Below, in pieces: positions 32,958 through 43,836 of a stretch of 64,000 nt of DNA; position 1 is the stretch's first letter; each line of letters opens with the position of its first letter. A model generated the notes under the pieces. The model searched no databases, was not told the DNA's origin, and worked only from the letters and a program-made list of their open reading frames with translations. The stretch spans positions 1 through 64,000 of the forward strand of contig WOGZ01000009.1 in assembly GCA_009733775.1 (NCBI GenBank). The letters run 5' to 3'. Made by a program: the position numbers and the translations under genes. The stretch is from Alectoria sarmentosa (lineage: Eukaryota > Ascomycota > Lecanoromycetes > Lecanorales > Parmeliaceae).

Positions 32958-35282
32958 CTACCTCGTTCCCTCAGCCCCCGCCACAACCCCAATCGCCCTC
33001 AACCCCTCCACCAACTTCTGTAACTCCCTCCTCTTCGCCCCTTTCTACACCGTATTCCCCTCCTCGTCCTCCGCATTGACAAGGCGGCGGAACCTCTCGC
33101 GGTCCTTATCCCTGGCCGCATGCTCCAAGAGCGCAAGGGCGAAATCGACGTCCCACCTGCCGACAACATGGTGCAGCGCAGTACGTTTTCCGCTATCGAT
33201 CAGATCGTAAGCGGGGTCGTATCTAAGCACGTACATCGCGACTTCGGTATACTTTTGGATAGCGGGGTCGCGAAGGGCGGTGGCGCGGTTGTTGTTGCTT
33301 TGCTGGTTGAGGAAGCGTTTGAATTTGTTTCCGTGGTCGGTTTGGTCTTGGGAGGTGCGTTCGAGGAGGGTGCGCACGGCGGCCTTTTGGTTGCGGAAAG
33401 CGCAGTAGTGGACGGCTGTGAAGTCATTGTTGTCCGGGATCGAATAGTCGGCTTTGTAGTCTAGGAGCAAGTCGATGATATCCACTCTGTTGTTTTCCGC
33501 GGCTTCCATGAGGGCTGTTTTGCCCGAATTGGGGCGGTGGTTTATGAACTTTTGGAAGTGCTCTGGTTTCAATTCACCGAATGCTGTTTTCAATAAAAGG
33601 GCTACCAAGTCCGTATGACCGTTGCAGCTTGAGCGGATCAGAGGGCTACCACCATTTTCATTCGCAAGTCGGTAGTCAGCACCGTATCGCTTCTCCAGAA
33701 GCATTTGGACGATGTGCAGCCGACTGCGTTGGGTGGCATCCCAAAATGCAGTGTTGCCCCATTTGTTCTGATGGTCCAGAAAGTTCAGAAAGCGCTCCCT
33801 GGATAACTTTGTGGATGCATATTCCAACAAGAACGATACCACTTCTATGTGATCTTCCCAACACGCTATATTTAGAACGGAACAGTCATCGTTGTTAGTG
33901 ATTAAATAGTCAGCACCGTACTTCTCCAGCAACTGTTTGACGATTTCCGTTCGAACTCTCCCTGCTGCATCTAGAAGTGCAGTCATGCCTTGATTATTGC
34001 AGGCATTGAGAAAGTTCTTGAAGTCTTCACGGGTGGGGCTTTCGTACTCTTTCGCCAACAACGCCGACGCCACTTCCGTATTGCCTTCCCAGCTAACAGC
34101 ATGCAGAGCGGTGACACGAGCGTTATTAGCGATCGACCAGTCTATGCCTTCTTCCAGAAGTAGGTTCAAAATGGGCCGGAAGTTTCTCCTAGCAGGTTCA
34201 AACAACGCATTGATGCCGTCTCTATCCTTGTGGTTGAGGTAGTCCTTGAAGAGGCAGGATTTTCTGTCTTCCAGCTTGGCATGCTTTACAAGTGCGTCAA
34301 CCACTTCATAATATCCTTTTCCGCTTGCCCAAAGCAGTGGGGTGTTTTCGAAATGACCAAGAAGAGTGTAGTCTACTCTATGTTCCAGTAGTAGGTTGGG
34401 CGCTTGTGAGTTGTTGTTTTCCGCGCAGTCTATTAAGGCGTTCTTGGCAGAGGTAGGTTGTTGGTTGATAAACTTGTGGAAGCCTGCTTGATCAGTCTTC
34501 TCTTGTGCCTTGTCCACTATCCGGTTAACAAGGCTAAGATTGTCATGACGCCAAGCCCAGTGCAAAGCAGTAAGATTCTCATTGTTGCGGACTAAGGGAT
34601 CTGCTCCATGATCAAGAAGCAGGATAAGAGAAGACAATCTACTTCTCGCGGCGCAATCCATCAAAGCTGTATTGCCGGTAGGATCATGGCGTGTGTCAAG
34701 GAATTTGAGAAAACGTTCGCTGTTTGTGCTCTCCGAAGCCTTCTTTACCAGCTTCTCAACAAACTTGTGGTTTTCGTGATGACAGGCCTCATGAAGGGTA
34801 GTACCGTTCTGATCGTTGGGAATGAATAGATTTGCTCCTGCGTCAAGTAGCTGTGATGTAACATCTGTTTGATCGCCAACACAAGCCTCGAACAACGCCG
34901 TTCTCCAATCCGGTTCCGTTGATCGAGACAAACGTCTGCTCTTCCATTTTTATGATAATGGAGAAGGAGTTTGGTGACAGCTGTAGATCGGCTTCGGCTT
35001 CGAACTTACTAGGACCCGAACGATATCCTTGCTTGCTCGACCCATACTTACAGCCTTTTCCAGAGGGGTCCCGTAGGTTTTACTTCTCACACTCGGATTG
35101 GCTTCTTCCTCCAAGAGTGCAAAGACGGCTTCGCTACTACCGGAGCAGACAGCCGCCATGATTGCGAAGCCGTAATGGCCCCCTGGTGTGCCGACAAGAG
35201 CGGGTGGTTTGTTCTCGAGCAGGAGATTGATGATGTCGCCGTGGCCTCCTGCTGCAGCCGCTTGAAGTGCATTTCTTGTCAT
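32958..35282 (-). pseudogene. Ankyrin-repeat C-terminal part of a broken NACHT-ankyrin NLR
   Basis: A 628-codon stop-free frame (34931-33045) is built from about 15 diverged ankyrin repeats (for example NGTTLHEACHHENHKFVEKL, TALMDCAARSRLSSLILLLD, TALHWAWRHDNLSLVNRIVD). An upstream piece (35282-34950) has NALQAAAAGGHGDIINLLLE. The frame between the two pieces meets a stop near 34960. At the 3' end a TAG (33045-33047) follows NAEDEEGNTV, but the same frame continues with KGAKRRELQKLVEGLRAI to another TAG at 32958-32960, so about 32 terminal residues are probably lost. In working NLRs these repeats form the ligand-sensing end. Parts to the right (35432-38612) complete the gene. Confidence 0.75.
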
Positions 35283-35431
35283 TCATTTTTGCATCAGCAC
35301 TGTCGATCTAACAAGCGTCGTGAAATTTTCAAACACGTGTTCTGAAACAGCAGGAAACAAACCAGAGTTGCTTGTATGCTTGTCTTGCAACTCCAATGGC
35401 AGCATGAGTGAAGAAGATCCTGCCTGCAAAG

Positions 35432-37857
35432 TTACATACCGTTGAATCCACCTTGACTATTCGGCTCGGCTCCTTTCCTCAGCAACAATTCTGCGATGGC
35501 CCCATGCCTCCTTAGACATGCAGCCTGCAATGGGCTCCCAAAAAAGCCCGCAACGAGATCAACATGCGCGCCCTTCTCAATGAGGAACTCTGCAATGTCC
35601 AATCTACCCGTAGCAGCGGCGCACTGCAATGCAGAAGCGTACAAGATGACATTCGGGGGCTTAGCGGGATCCCAGTCCTCGAACTGCTGCACAGCAGACA
35701 CGTTCAGCAAATTGAGATCGGCCGGGAATCTCCTAGATAAATGCGCTTTCACAGCTTCTAGCTAGTTGTTCTCAATGGCGAGACATAACGCGTTCTGGCC
35801 ATCCTCATTGACCTTATTGAGTCCATCCAATTCGTGGCCGAATTTAGCAATAAGGTCCTCGAGTCCGAAAACGCAAGCTGCGAAGAGCGGAGTTGATGAT
35901 CGTGCTCGGAGAACACTGAATCTTGCAGCCAGGTACTTGTTGTCTTTTAGTGGTTCAGCCATTTTCTGCGCGTCACGAAACCATTCGTCGTATACCTCGT
36001 ACTTGTGTCTGTCGCCACGGCGTTTGAGGAGGTAAGATTGCAGCATAGAATTGATAGAAGCACGGTGTTCAGCGATATCAGTTTGTGCAATGACTTCGTA
36101 ATGAAGGGGCAGTAAAGCAGAGCGTAATCTTTGAGTGACTTCTCGGGCTCAGAAAGCCTTTGTCTTGTCGTTTCATCAGCATCAAAGAATGTGTTCAAAA
36201 TCCTAAGACAGCTTCGTGTGGCGACAATATTGCACTGACTAGGACTGTATGCTTCCATCTGCATGACGTATTCACGAACAGAGTAATGCGCAAATTGAAG
36301 GGTATCTGCCTCTTTCACGACCAAGGTGCGACAGGCATCCAGGACTTCATCCAGATCAGTCTTGCGATCAGGCGGAGATATAGCTTCGAGAAGGGACCGA
36401 GATTCCAGTGGCTTTTGGATACGCAGCAGCCATTTGAACGTATCCTGCGTAAGGCAGTAGCTGCGTTCAGAGTTATTCTTATCATCATGAACTTCTTCCA
36501 TGATACGCGTGTACATCTCCACTAAGTTTTTCGGGAGCTCATCGAGCTTCTTCTTGATGCTCTCTGCGTCGTTGGTGTGATTTTTATCGCAAAGTTGGTT
36601 CAGTAATAAGCTGGCGTAGAGGAACATGTTATGCGCACGGCTGGTAAAAGTGTGTTTGATGGTTTTCCCTCAGATCTAGTTCCACAATACCGTTCAGGAG
36701 CGACTTGTCTTTGATACCATTATCGAGTGTTGCCTCAATGAACTCGCGGACATCACCCCTGTTGCGTTCTGCGGTCACTGCAGCTGATGGACCTTCTTTC
36801 AGGGCATTTTCGATGGCCGGGAAAGAGCGAGTCGAGATGAAGATTTTTACGTGATTTGTAGACTGACGAATGACCTCCTGAAGATGCTTGATCAAGTCGG
36901 ACTTTTGTCTTGATCGCACTCGTCGAAAGCATCCAGGACAATGGCAACTGGCGTGGGCTTTGAGATCTCAACAAGGATTTCGACGCAATCGGAATAATTC
37001 AGTGGCATTTGATTATCGCTGTCTGGTCCAAAAGCCTCGTATTTCTGTGCGATAATAGGTGCCATATCTCGACCTTTCTTCGTTGTAGAGAGCTGGCTCA
37101 TAATACTTTTGAGAGCTTCTTTGGGGTCGGCCCTGGAGAAGGTCTCCTCACGACCAGTCTTAGCCTTATCGTTGGAGCAGTAAAAAATTGCAAGGCGAAA
37201 AGACTCTTGACCCGTCTCTTGGTCCTTTAGTTTCTTACGCATATCTACGACGACAGGACAAACGAGGCCGGTCTTTCCCGTGCCGGCGAAATCATGCAGC
37301 CAAAGCATAGATGATTGTTTCGAGGTTTGCCAACTCATAAACTCTGGATCATTTGTTAGCCATTTTCCCAGTGTCATCCGCCACTGATCTTCGGCCCTTG
37401 CGTGGTTTTCCCATGGATTAGCGACAGAGAGCCACGTCCTTACTCCAGACAAATAATTTTTCTCCATCTCAATTTTCCTATTCTCGGCATTCCTCTTCAG
37501 CTCATCAAGATGGCCCTTCCACATCTCAACGAGGTTCTTGTAGCGTTCTTGATGATGATGTTCTGCTACTGAGAAATGACCGTCCAGATCCTGTGACAAA
37601 GCCTTGATTCCTTCCTTTACACCTTTGGGTTGCTCTTGCTGACCCTCCTGCCCTTCCTCGAGGTTGTCGATCCCGAGTTTGGTGACCTCGGCGTCCACAA
37701 GGTTAATATCCCTATCCACTCGCTCCTTGGCCTCCTGGATCGTCTGCTGTTCCTTCTTGTTTTTGTCGGCTGTGAGAGGGCTCAATCCCAAGACAATCCG
37801 AGAACCCTTATGTTGCGGGTCAAAATACTTGATTGTGTGAATCTGAAACTTGAGCAT
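35432..37857 (-). pseudogene. NACHT NTPase core of the broken NLR
   Basis: The frame at 37857-36892 holds LWLHDFAGTGKTGLVCPVVVD (Walker A at ~37296-37270) and AIVLDAFDECD (Walker B at ~36945-36911). It is preceded by NYLSGVRTWLSVANPWENH, the usual NACHT lead-in. It continues as IFISTRSFPAIE, MFLYASLLLNQLC, TFKWLLRIQKPLESRSLLEA and LQFAHYSVREYVM, then the first ankyrins (35752-35432). Joining these needs frame changes at AAAA (36903-36906), at ~36661-36666 and at CCCC (36106-36109), plus reading through TAG at 35762-35764. The Walker A motif also has Asp where the family usually has Gly (HDFAGTGKT). Such proteins act in non-self recognition and programmed cell death in fungi. This allele looks dead unless the shifts are sequencing errors. 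Confidence 0.75.
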
Positions 37858-38018
37858 GAGTATGTAAAATTTTAAAGAGATTCTTGATGACCTTTACACA
37901 ACTCTGAGTCTATCTTGGCTTAAAGCTGTTCGATGATTGGAGACTTGGAAATATGAGTTGTTACCAAAGCGGTTCCCTCTAGCATACGGTCCAATGTGTC
38001 GGATTCGCTGGCGGCACA

Positions 38019-38612
38019 CTAGACTTGTTCAGTCCAACATTTCTTTCGGAATTTAGTTGATCGACAGTACCTCAATGACGAAGTGAACAAGAGTCTAATC
38101 ACTGAAGTGTCAGCTAAAGCGAATGGATGCTCGGGATTAGGCATAATCATCCAAGGCAGAGCAGCATAGACGGGCTCCGCATGCGCCACCATATCTCCCA
38201 CAGTTTGAAACTTTTTAGCACACTTGGCAACGTTACCGCACATCTCGCGGTAAGTGAGACTGGTACCAAAGACATGTCCCGGATTTTTTTCCGCTTCGTC
38301 ACGACGTGTTTGAGCGAATCCATGGACCTCGGCCACTACCTCCTTTGTTTTCAAGTCTTTGACGCCCTGAAATTGAGGCCAAAGCTTCCAATCCTCCTCG
38401 TCGTCTTGCACTTGCTCCCATGCTTGCTCCCATAGACCTAAGTTTGACTCGTCCTTTGGGACCAGACGAAACTTTTCCAGGTCTTCAGGTTTTGAAATGG
38501 AATCGCGATATTTGTCGCTAGTGTATTTCCTGGACCTGTCATCTGGTTTGGCGGCCGAAGGAAAGGCTTTGCCACGCTTAATGCTGTCATTTTTCTGAGA
38601 CGCTTGATCCAT
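38019..38612 (-). pseudogene. N-terminal effector-side exon of the broken NLR (NACHT_N-like)
   Basis: The ATG at 38612 opens MDQASQKNDSIKRGKAFPSA. The frame then gives NLGLWEQAWEQVQDDEEDW and HAEPVYAALPW, the last being the A-L-P-W mark of the region that precedes NACHT in many fungal NLRs. After ALPW the frame is unclear. A recognisable SESDTLDRMLEGTALVT piece lies near 37990-37945 in another context, and stops separate it from the NACHT frame that begins at 37857. Whether introns or lesions cause this is not resolved. Confidence 0.6.
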
Positions 38613-39741
38613 CGTCGGAACTCCACAAGTTCAATTAAGACGTTGTAAGCATCATCGCAGTCCGCAGTACGCCAGACGCGACAGGGAAGAAACAAAAAGG
38701 GCTGTCTTCAAAGAAACTGTCCATCATGGCGATGCCTCAAAAAGAAGTAGATGCGGCATGGGCTGGAAAGGCCCAAGGGGACATGAAAGTGGTGAGCAGT
38801 CAGGCATTGTAATTAGAATATGAATATGGAGCTGTTCCTGGAATGACACATGATGGATGATATGTGATAGGTTTCAGATGGAGGCAATATTAGCCCATCA
38901 TTTCGCACCCTGGCATTGACCTGCTCCAATTGGTCCCTATTCACCTTTTCAGTCTCGGCATGATATAAGAAGCTTAAAGCTAGCATACTCAGCCCTTGGC
39001 ACAGGCTATGGAGGCAAATCTCGAATGCTTTGCCCCTTGATCACCTTTTTACACCCTTACAAAAGGATCAAGCCCCAAGTAGGCTTCGCCCTGTGAGTCC
39101 TGAGTCCTGAGTCCTGAGTCCTGAGTGTGGACAGAGAAGGAAGTATGCTGGGAGCAACTGTCGCATCTGCCAAGGACCGAGCTGTAACCCACGGAGGGAG
39201 AGGAGGGTGGGAGCGACGGGCTTACTAACTTCCTAATTGGTCTCTCTATCGGTAGTCTTAGGGACGGGCCCGCATCCTTAATTGTGCCAAGGCTGTTTTT
39301 AAATCCGCCGGGCTTGGCAGCCTCGGCAGTTGCCGCAAGAACATTTGTCGGAGGGTGATTCACCAGTGCCACTAGGGATGCTATCCTTCGCTCCCATGGC
39401 AGCTGAGAAGAAGAGCCAAAGCTATGCTACCACAGCATGTAGTGGTACCAAAAGCTGTGCAGCCAGTGATATGTTTCAACCTCCCACCATCTCAAGTCCC
39501 CAGCCCTGGAATGCTCGTTTCAAGTATCGCATCCCTGATGATTGCATCTTCAACCGCAATGCTCCCTCTGTGGCTTTCAAGAGCATTGATAGCCCCCTCC
39601 TACTACAAAACACACCCTCACTAACGTTGTATATCTTACTAACTATACAGTGAGTGCGTAGAGTCTCTACTTCTTGAGTGGGAAAGCTTGCTCTTTATCG
39701 CAGCTCTTTATCGTGCCGATGTCTTTGTTCTCCTAGAATCA
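38613..39741. other. Upstream region shared by the NLR and DUF3176 genes
   Basis: About 1.1 kb between divergently oriented genes. It contains a 7-bp tandem repeat (TCCTGAG, five copies) at about 39092-39127. An open stretch at 39330-39653 (+) has no recognisable motif and may be part of an upstream exon or leader. Confidence 0.5.
39092..39127. repeat. 7-bp tandem repeat (TCCTGAG)n
   Basis: Near-perfect copies of GAGTCCT/TCCTGAG lie in the intergenic region between the NLR and DUF3176 genes. Confidence 0.85.
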
Positions 39742-42080
39742 TGTCTCGCCGTCAATCTTACGCATTGTCGGATTTGTCAAGGACCGCTACAGATGATTCC
39801 CGGGCTCACATATCACCCTACATGTCAACAGACGATCCAGAGCTCCCAGCAGGCCATGGCCTAGTCCTAGATAACCATCTCCATGTTGAAAAGATGGTTG
39901 GTTCCCAGCCTCCTCCGGCCTGTTGTCATGCCAGCCACATGACTAGTACTGTATATAGGGCCTGCTCCAGGGGAGCTTGGGGAGAACAATCAATCCATCC
40001 TTCACATCACATCCCATCCCATCATCATATTTCAACACTCCAAACTAGTGGGCTCAGTCAAACTTCTCAGCCTCGCGAAATAGCTTCAATGCGCCTCCTG
40101 CCGGATAAGAAGCAACAGCATAGCTTCTATGGTCAAGCATTTACCAGTAAGTGGGGCTGGGAAATTCTCGCTGGGTTTGGCGGCAATCTCCCTCGTTGCT
40201 CTTTGTTGTCGTCTTTGCGATCTTTGGTGACAAGTCTCTCAACCAATTGAAGTCGAGCGTCACTCCCAACACCGTCGTGTCAGTTCTTTCACAAATCGCT
40301 CAGACCGCCATCTTAGCCCCGGTGACGGCCTGCATCTGCCAGTCGATGTGGTTATGGCTCGAAAGCAGAAGCCGAGCCGCGAACACGAAGAAACATGACG
40401 GCACAAATCCTCAGCCCATCGACATGCAAGAGTATGATGATACCAGCTATGGCCCGATTGGTAGTCTACTGTTAGTGTGCAAACGGCCTCAAACGTGCTT
40501 CCCCTCCCATTTGCGACAAGAAATACTGACGACATGCAGGGCGCTCGTGTGGCTCGGGACTGTGAATACGATTCTAATCTTTTCTGGGGGGTCAGTTGCA
40601 CAGCAAACACTTCCAATTTCAATCCGGCAATACTATTTGACCTCGAGTGGCTCGATCGAACGAAGCCTCCAATACCGAGCATCGCAAATTCAAGAGGATT
40701 TTGGTATGCTGCACAACCATATATCTCCCTCCAATTCAAGCCTTGGTTGTATGACAACACTTTTCGTGTGGGTTTTGAAGCTTCGCAGATGCCGCCGGTC
40801 GTACGGGAGAGCAGTTTTTCCTGTTTGGACCAGTGCCACCAGCGAAGATCGCGGCAATTACAAATGGCTTGATGAACAATAAGGCGAGCCCTTCAAATGT
40901 TCCAGGCAATTATCCGACCGCAAGTTGCACTTGGGAGGTTCATCAGTCGATGGATGATTGCTCTACGGTTACCGATGTGTCTTCCAGTATCGTCTCACTT
41001 TGTTGAGACTACGAAGACTACGACATCCATGTTCATCCAGATGGTTGCAATTACTCACTTCCAGCATTCGAAACTAATCCGACCGCGCTACGAACGAATC
41101 TTCAACATTACCAGGCGTCTTATCCAATACATCATGGATACTCTCTGGATAGGCGCAAGCAAAATTGATGGAATTGATTTTAGACATTTGGGCATCAACA
41201 CGCTCGTGGAGTTCTTCGTTATCTACGCTCCTTGTATTAGTAGATGGATTTCAAATGACGCTACCGTGGACCACACAACCGAGTTGATCGCCTTGGAAGT
41301 CAATCTTGGTCTGTGCATGTACACCTACGATACGTCTATGACATTCGGCATGACCACCACTGACCGGATCGGCGAATCCATAAATCCCAATTGGCAAGTT
41401 GGTCAGTAGATCACTGGTACGACTAGCGTCCAAACCATAACGGCGACGTAAGGTTCGGATGTTTATTGGATGGATTTACCGAATGTGCAAGCTTTTAATA
41501 ATTACCTCTCCCTGGAAATTTTCACTGGCAATGCGCAAGTGCTTACAGAAGACCTCAATGCGCCCGGAAATGGATTTACCACAGATTCCGCACACGCGCT
41601 AGCATCGAGCCTTTACGGCAATCCTTCAGACACTCAAGGCTTATCGAATTTACTCAGCAATCTTAGAGCTTCCACGACAAAATGCGTGAGCTCGTCTAAC
41701 TAGCACAGTTAAATTATCAGTTTTGACTTAGCTAATCGCACAACTAGGCTACGTACCACGTCCGAAAAAATCGTCACCATAATCGGGACCCTCGGCGCAT
41801 TCGAGGCTTACATGTATATAGGATAGGAACGGATGATCGTACCTATGGCCAAACTGTGTTGACACTGGTCTATCTCCTGCTGACTATCTTCCATAGCCGA
41901 AGGAGTAAGACCCCTGCATTAAAATCGTCTCTACTAGCGGTCTTGCAGAGTCATGATACGTAAACCCGAAAAGAGCTGGGCAGTGTGAGATTGCCAGCAT
42001 CAATGGAAGAGCGAGTGCGGGGCCTTGCAGTGCGGTCTGAGTCCGAGGGCAGCGAATGGCAACTTTGCATGGCGGATTGA
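39742..42080 (+). pseudogene. DUF3176 membrane protein gene, disrupted
   Basis: The ATG at 39742 opens a polar N-terminus leading to KWGWEI at ~40150. This is followed by FVVVFAIFGDKSLNQLKSS, VTPNTVVSVLSQIAQTAILA and PVTACICQSMWLWLES (40200-40365), the typical DUF3176 start. Later come ALVWLGTVNTILIFSGGSVA (40545-40600), NVPGNYPTASCTWEVHQSM (~40890-40950), EVNLGLCMYTYDTSM (41297-41341) and RLRTTSEKIVTI (~41750). The end has a helix VLTLVYLLLTIFHSRRSKTP and the tail LGSVRLPASMEERVRGLAV to TGA at 42080. Several changes of frame are needed (around 40160-40200, 40480-40890, 41000 and 41950). A few could be introns, not all. The family is of unknown role. Its head-to-head position with a broken NLR may be coincidence. 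Confidence 0.65.
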
Positions 42081-42690
42081 TAGAGGCTGCAGATCAAAAC
42101 AGAGCGAAGGATTTACATAGGCAGTATCTCTAACATTACGTTGCAAGGAGACCTCGTACCGACCGTACATCGCTAACGATTGATAATTGATCGCGCGTAG
42201 CTACTTAGCACAGCCATTCTTGAGTTGAGGCTGACTTTCCCACAGGAAAACACCCAGCATGAATTACGTACGAACCCCCGTGGATCAGCGAATATGAAAG
42301 AACCAATGCCAGTGGAGGAATTCTATATGGATGGAACCAGATAACACCACGAGAGCTTGTTGGAGCGGCAATGTAATCGTGTTACAAGGGTTTCTTCAAG
42401 CTGACCTCTATAGCGTGTCTTATTTAACACTGGAAGGAGCAACAGAGGTTCCACCTGCAAACTAATGAAACTCGACCCAATGCCTCGAACACTTCTGCTG
42501 CTATGATCAATCAATCACACATTGTCATCTCCTCGACGCTTTCCTCCCGAGCTACCTCTCTCGCCAACGTCAACAAAGCTGCCAATGCTCTCTACCGTCA
42601 CCCTCTTCTGGTCCAAGTGTCCGTGAGTGTTCAAAGTACAGTGACTATTGCAATTAATAAGCGCTGTCTTGCAATCAAGGAAAGGGAAGC
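42081..42690. other. Intergenic between convergent genes
   Basis: About 600 bp at the 3' ends of the DUF3176 and rhodopsin-domain genes. No gene or repeat is recognised. Confidence 0.5.
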
Positions 42691-43836
42691 TTACGAGTTA
42701 TAGTCGTAATCTTTTTCATCCCAGGACTTCAAAGTGTCTGTGTTCTCTGAACCAGATTGCGCCCCCAATGAGTCTGAGCCATTCTCCACTGCGGTCTTCC
42801 CTGACTTCTTGCCGGATGAACCAGAGCCACTTCCCACTGCGGTCGTAGAGCCTTCAGATATCTTCGGCTCCTCCGCACCGGTGATGGTTCGGACGGCAAC
42901 GCTCCGCAGATTCCGCATGAAGCCCCTCGTGGATGTTCCTGTGAAAAGAGGTCGTAGTAGAGGCAGACATGCACCCACAATACCAAGAGCCGACTCAATC
43001 ATTCCCCAAAGCACCGCTGGGGTCTCGAACCATGTTATGTCAAAGTCTCCTCCGGCTGCCTCGGCTATTATATGGTAGAAGACGATGAGCTTTACGATAC
43101 CGGAAAGGACGGTCAGAACCCCAAGCAGGAAGATAGCGGTCACACCGACTTTGTGTCTCGCCGGCATTTGGAGCGCCCAGATGCAAGGAATCGGCAGTGA
43201 AAGGATCATGACATCCGTGAGCACATCCGTCCACGCCTGTGCTAGGTACATCGTGTTCGTTTGGATGCACGAAGTTGCCTGAGCTCCGGAAGCCTCCCAA
43301 TTCAACTCTATCGGGTAGCACTGAAGCAGATTGGCAAAAAAGAACGCAACGAACCAGACGCCAATGATGCTAATCATTGTCCATACCGCCGCATTGAAGG
43401 TATTGCCTCGAAAGACTCGTTTGTAGAAAAGCAGCACGGATAGTTTCGTGAGGCCGAACGTCAACGTGGTACTCAACTGCTGTACGAAATTGATTTCCAA
43501 GAAGACTACGTCGCGATGAGTCCAGACTCCATTGCCTTGTGCGTCAAGTTCTATATGTTTGGCGAGGTCTCCGTCGGCAGTTCCAACATAGATGCATATT
43601 GCGGAGACAATTGTGAAAAGCTATTTTCAGGTCAGTCATTGACTTCTGACGTAGGTCGCAACAGGCCGGGACACAAGAGCGAGCGAACTAACCATGGCTG
43701 GCAGAATCGTGTAATCGTCCCAGCCAAGATCCACCTTCTTCAAACGCCTGGCACAAAACCGCAGCACGATGGCTATCAAGGCCAAAGCCGTCAAGAAGGT
43801 CGTCACACCGACCACTTGGCTTGGAGATTGTCCCAT
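42691..43836 (-). CDS. SAT4/rhodopsin-domain integral membrane protein (third copy)
   Basis: Two exons, 43836-43693 and 43620-42691, with a GTTAGT...ATAG intron, give 357 residues. The start MGQSPSQVVGVTTF precedes a helix (LTALALIAIVLRFCARRL) and GWDDYTILPAM, the family's D-D loop. Next come LFTIVSAICIYVGTADGDLA, HRDVVFLEINFVQQ, FGLTKLSVLLFYKRVFR, a helix with FANLLQCYPIELNW, WTDVLTDVMILSLPIPCIW, and ALGIVGACLPLLRPLF. The tail is ~75 residues, Ser/Gly/Lys-rich, and acidic at the end (DEKDYDYNS). All seven helices are present. No damage is seen. The function within the family is unknown. Confidence 0.9.

Noticed and set aside
34950..35000. A 29-bp intron (GTAAGT...CTACAG) joining two ankyrin pieces
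   Set aside because: It is too short for a fungal intron and does not restore the frame, so a lesion is the simpler reading.
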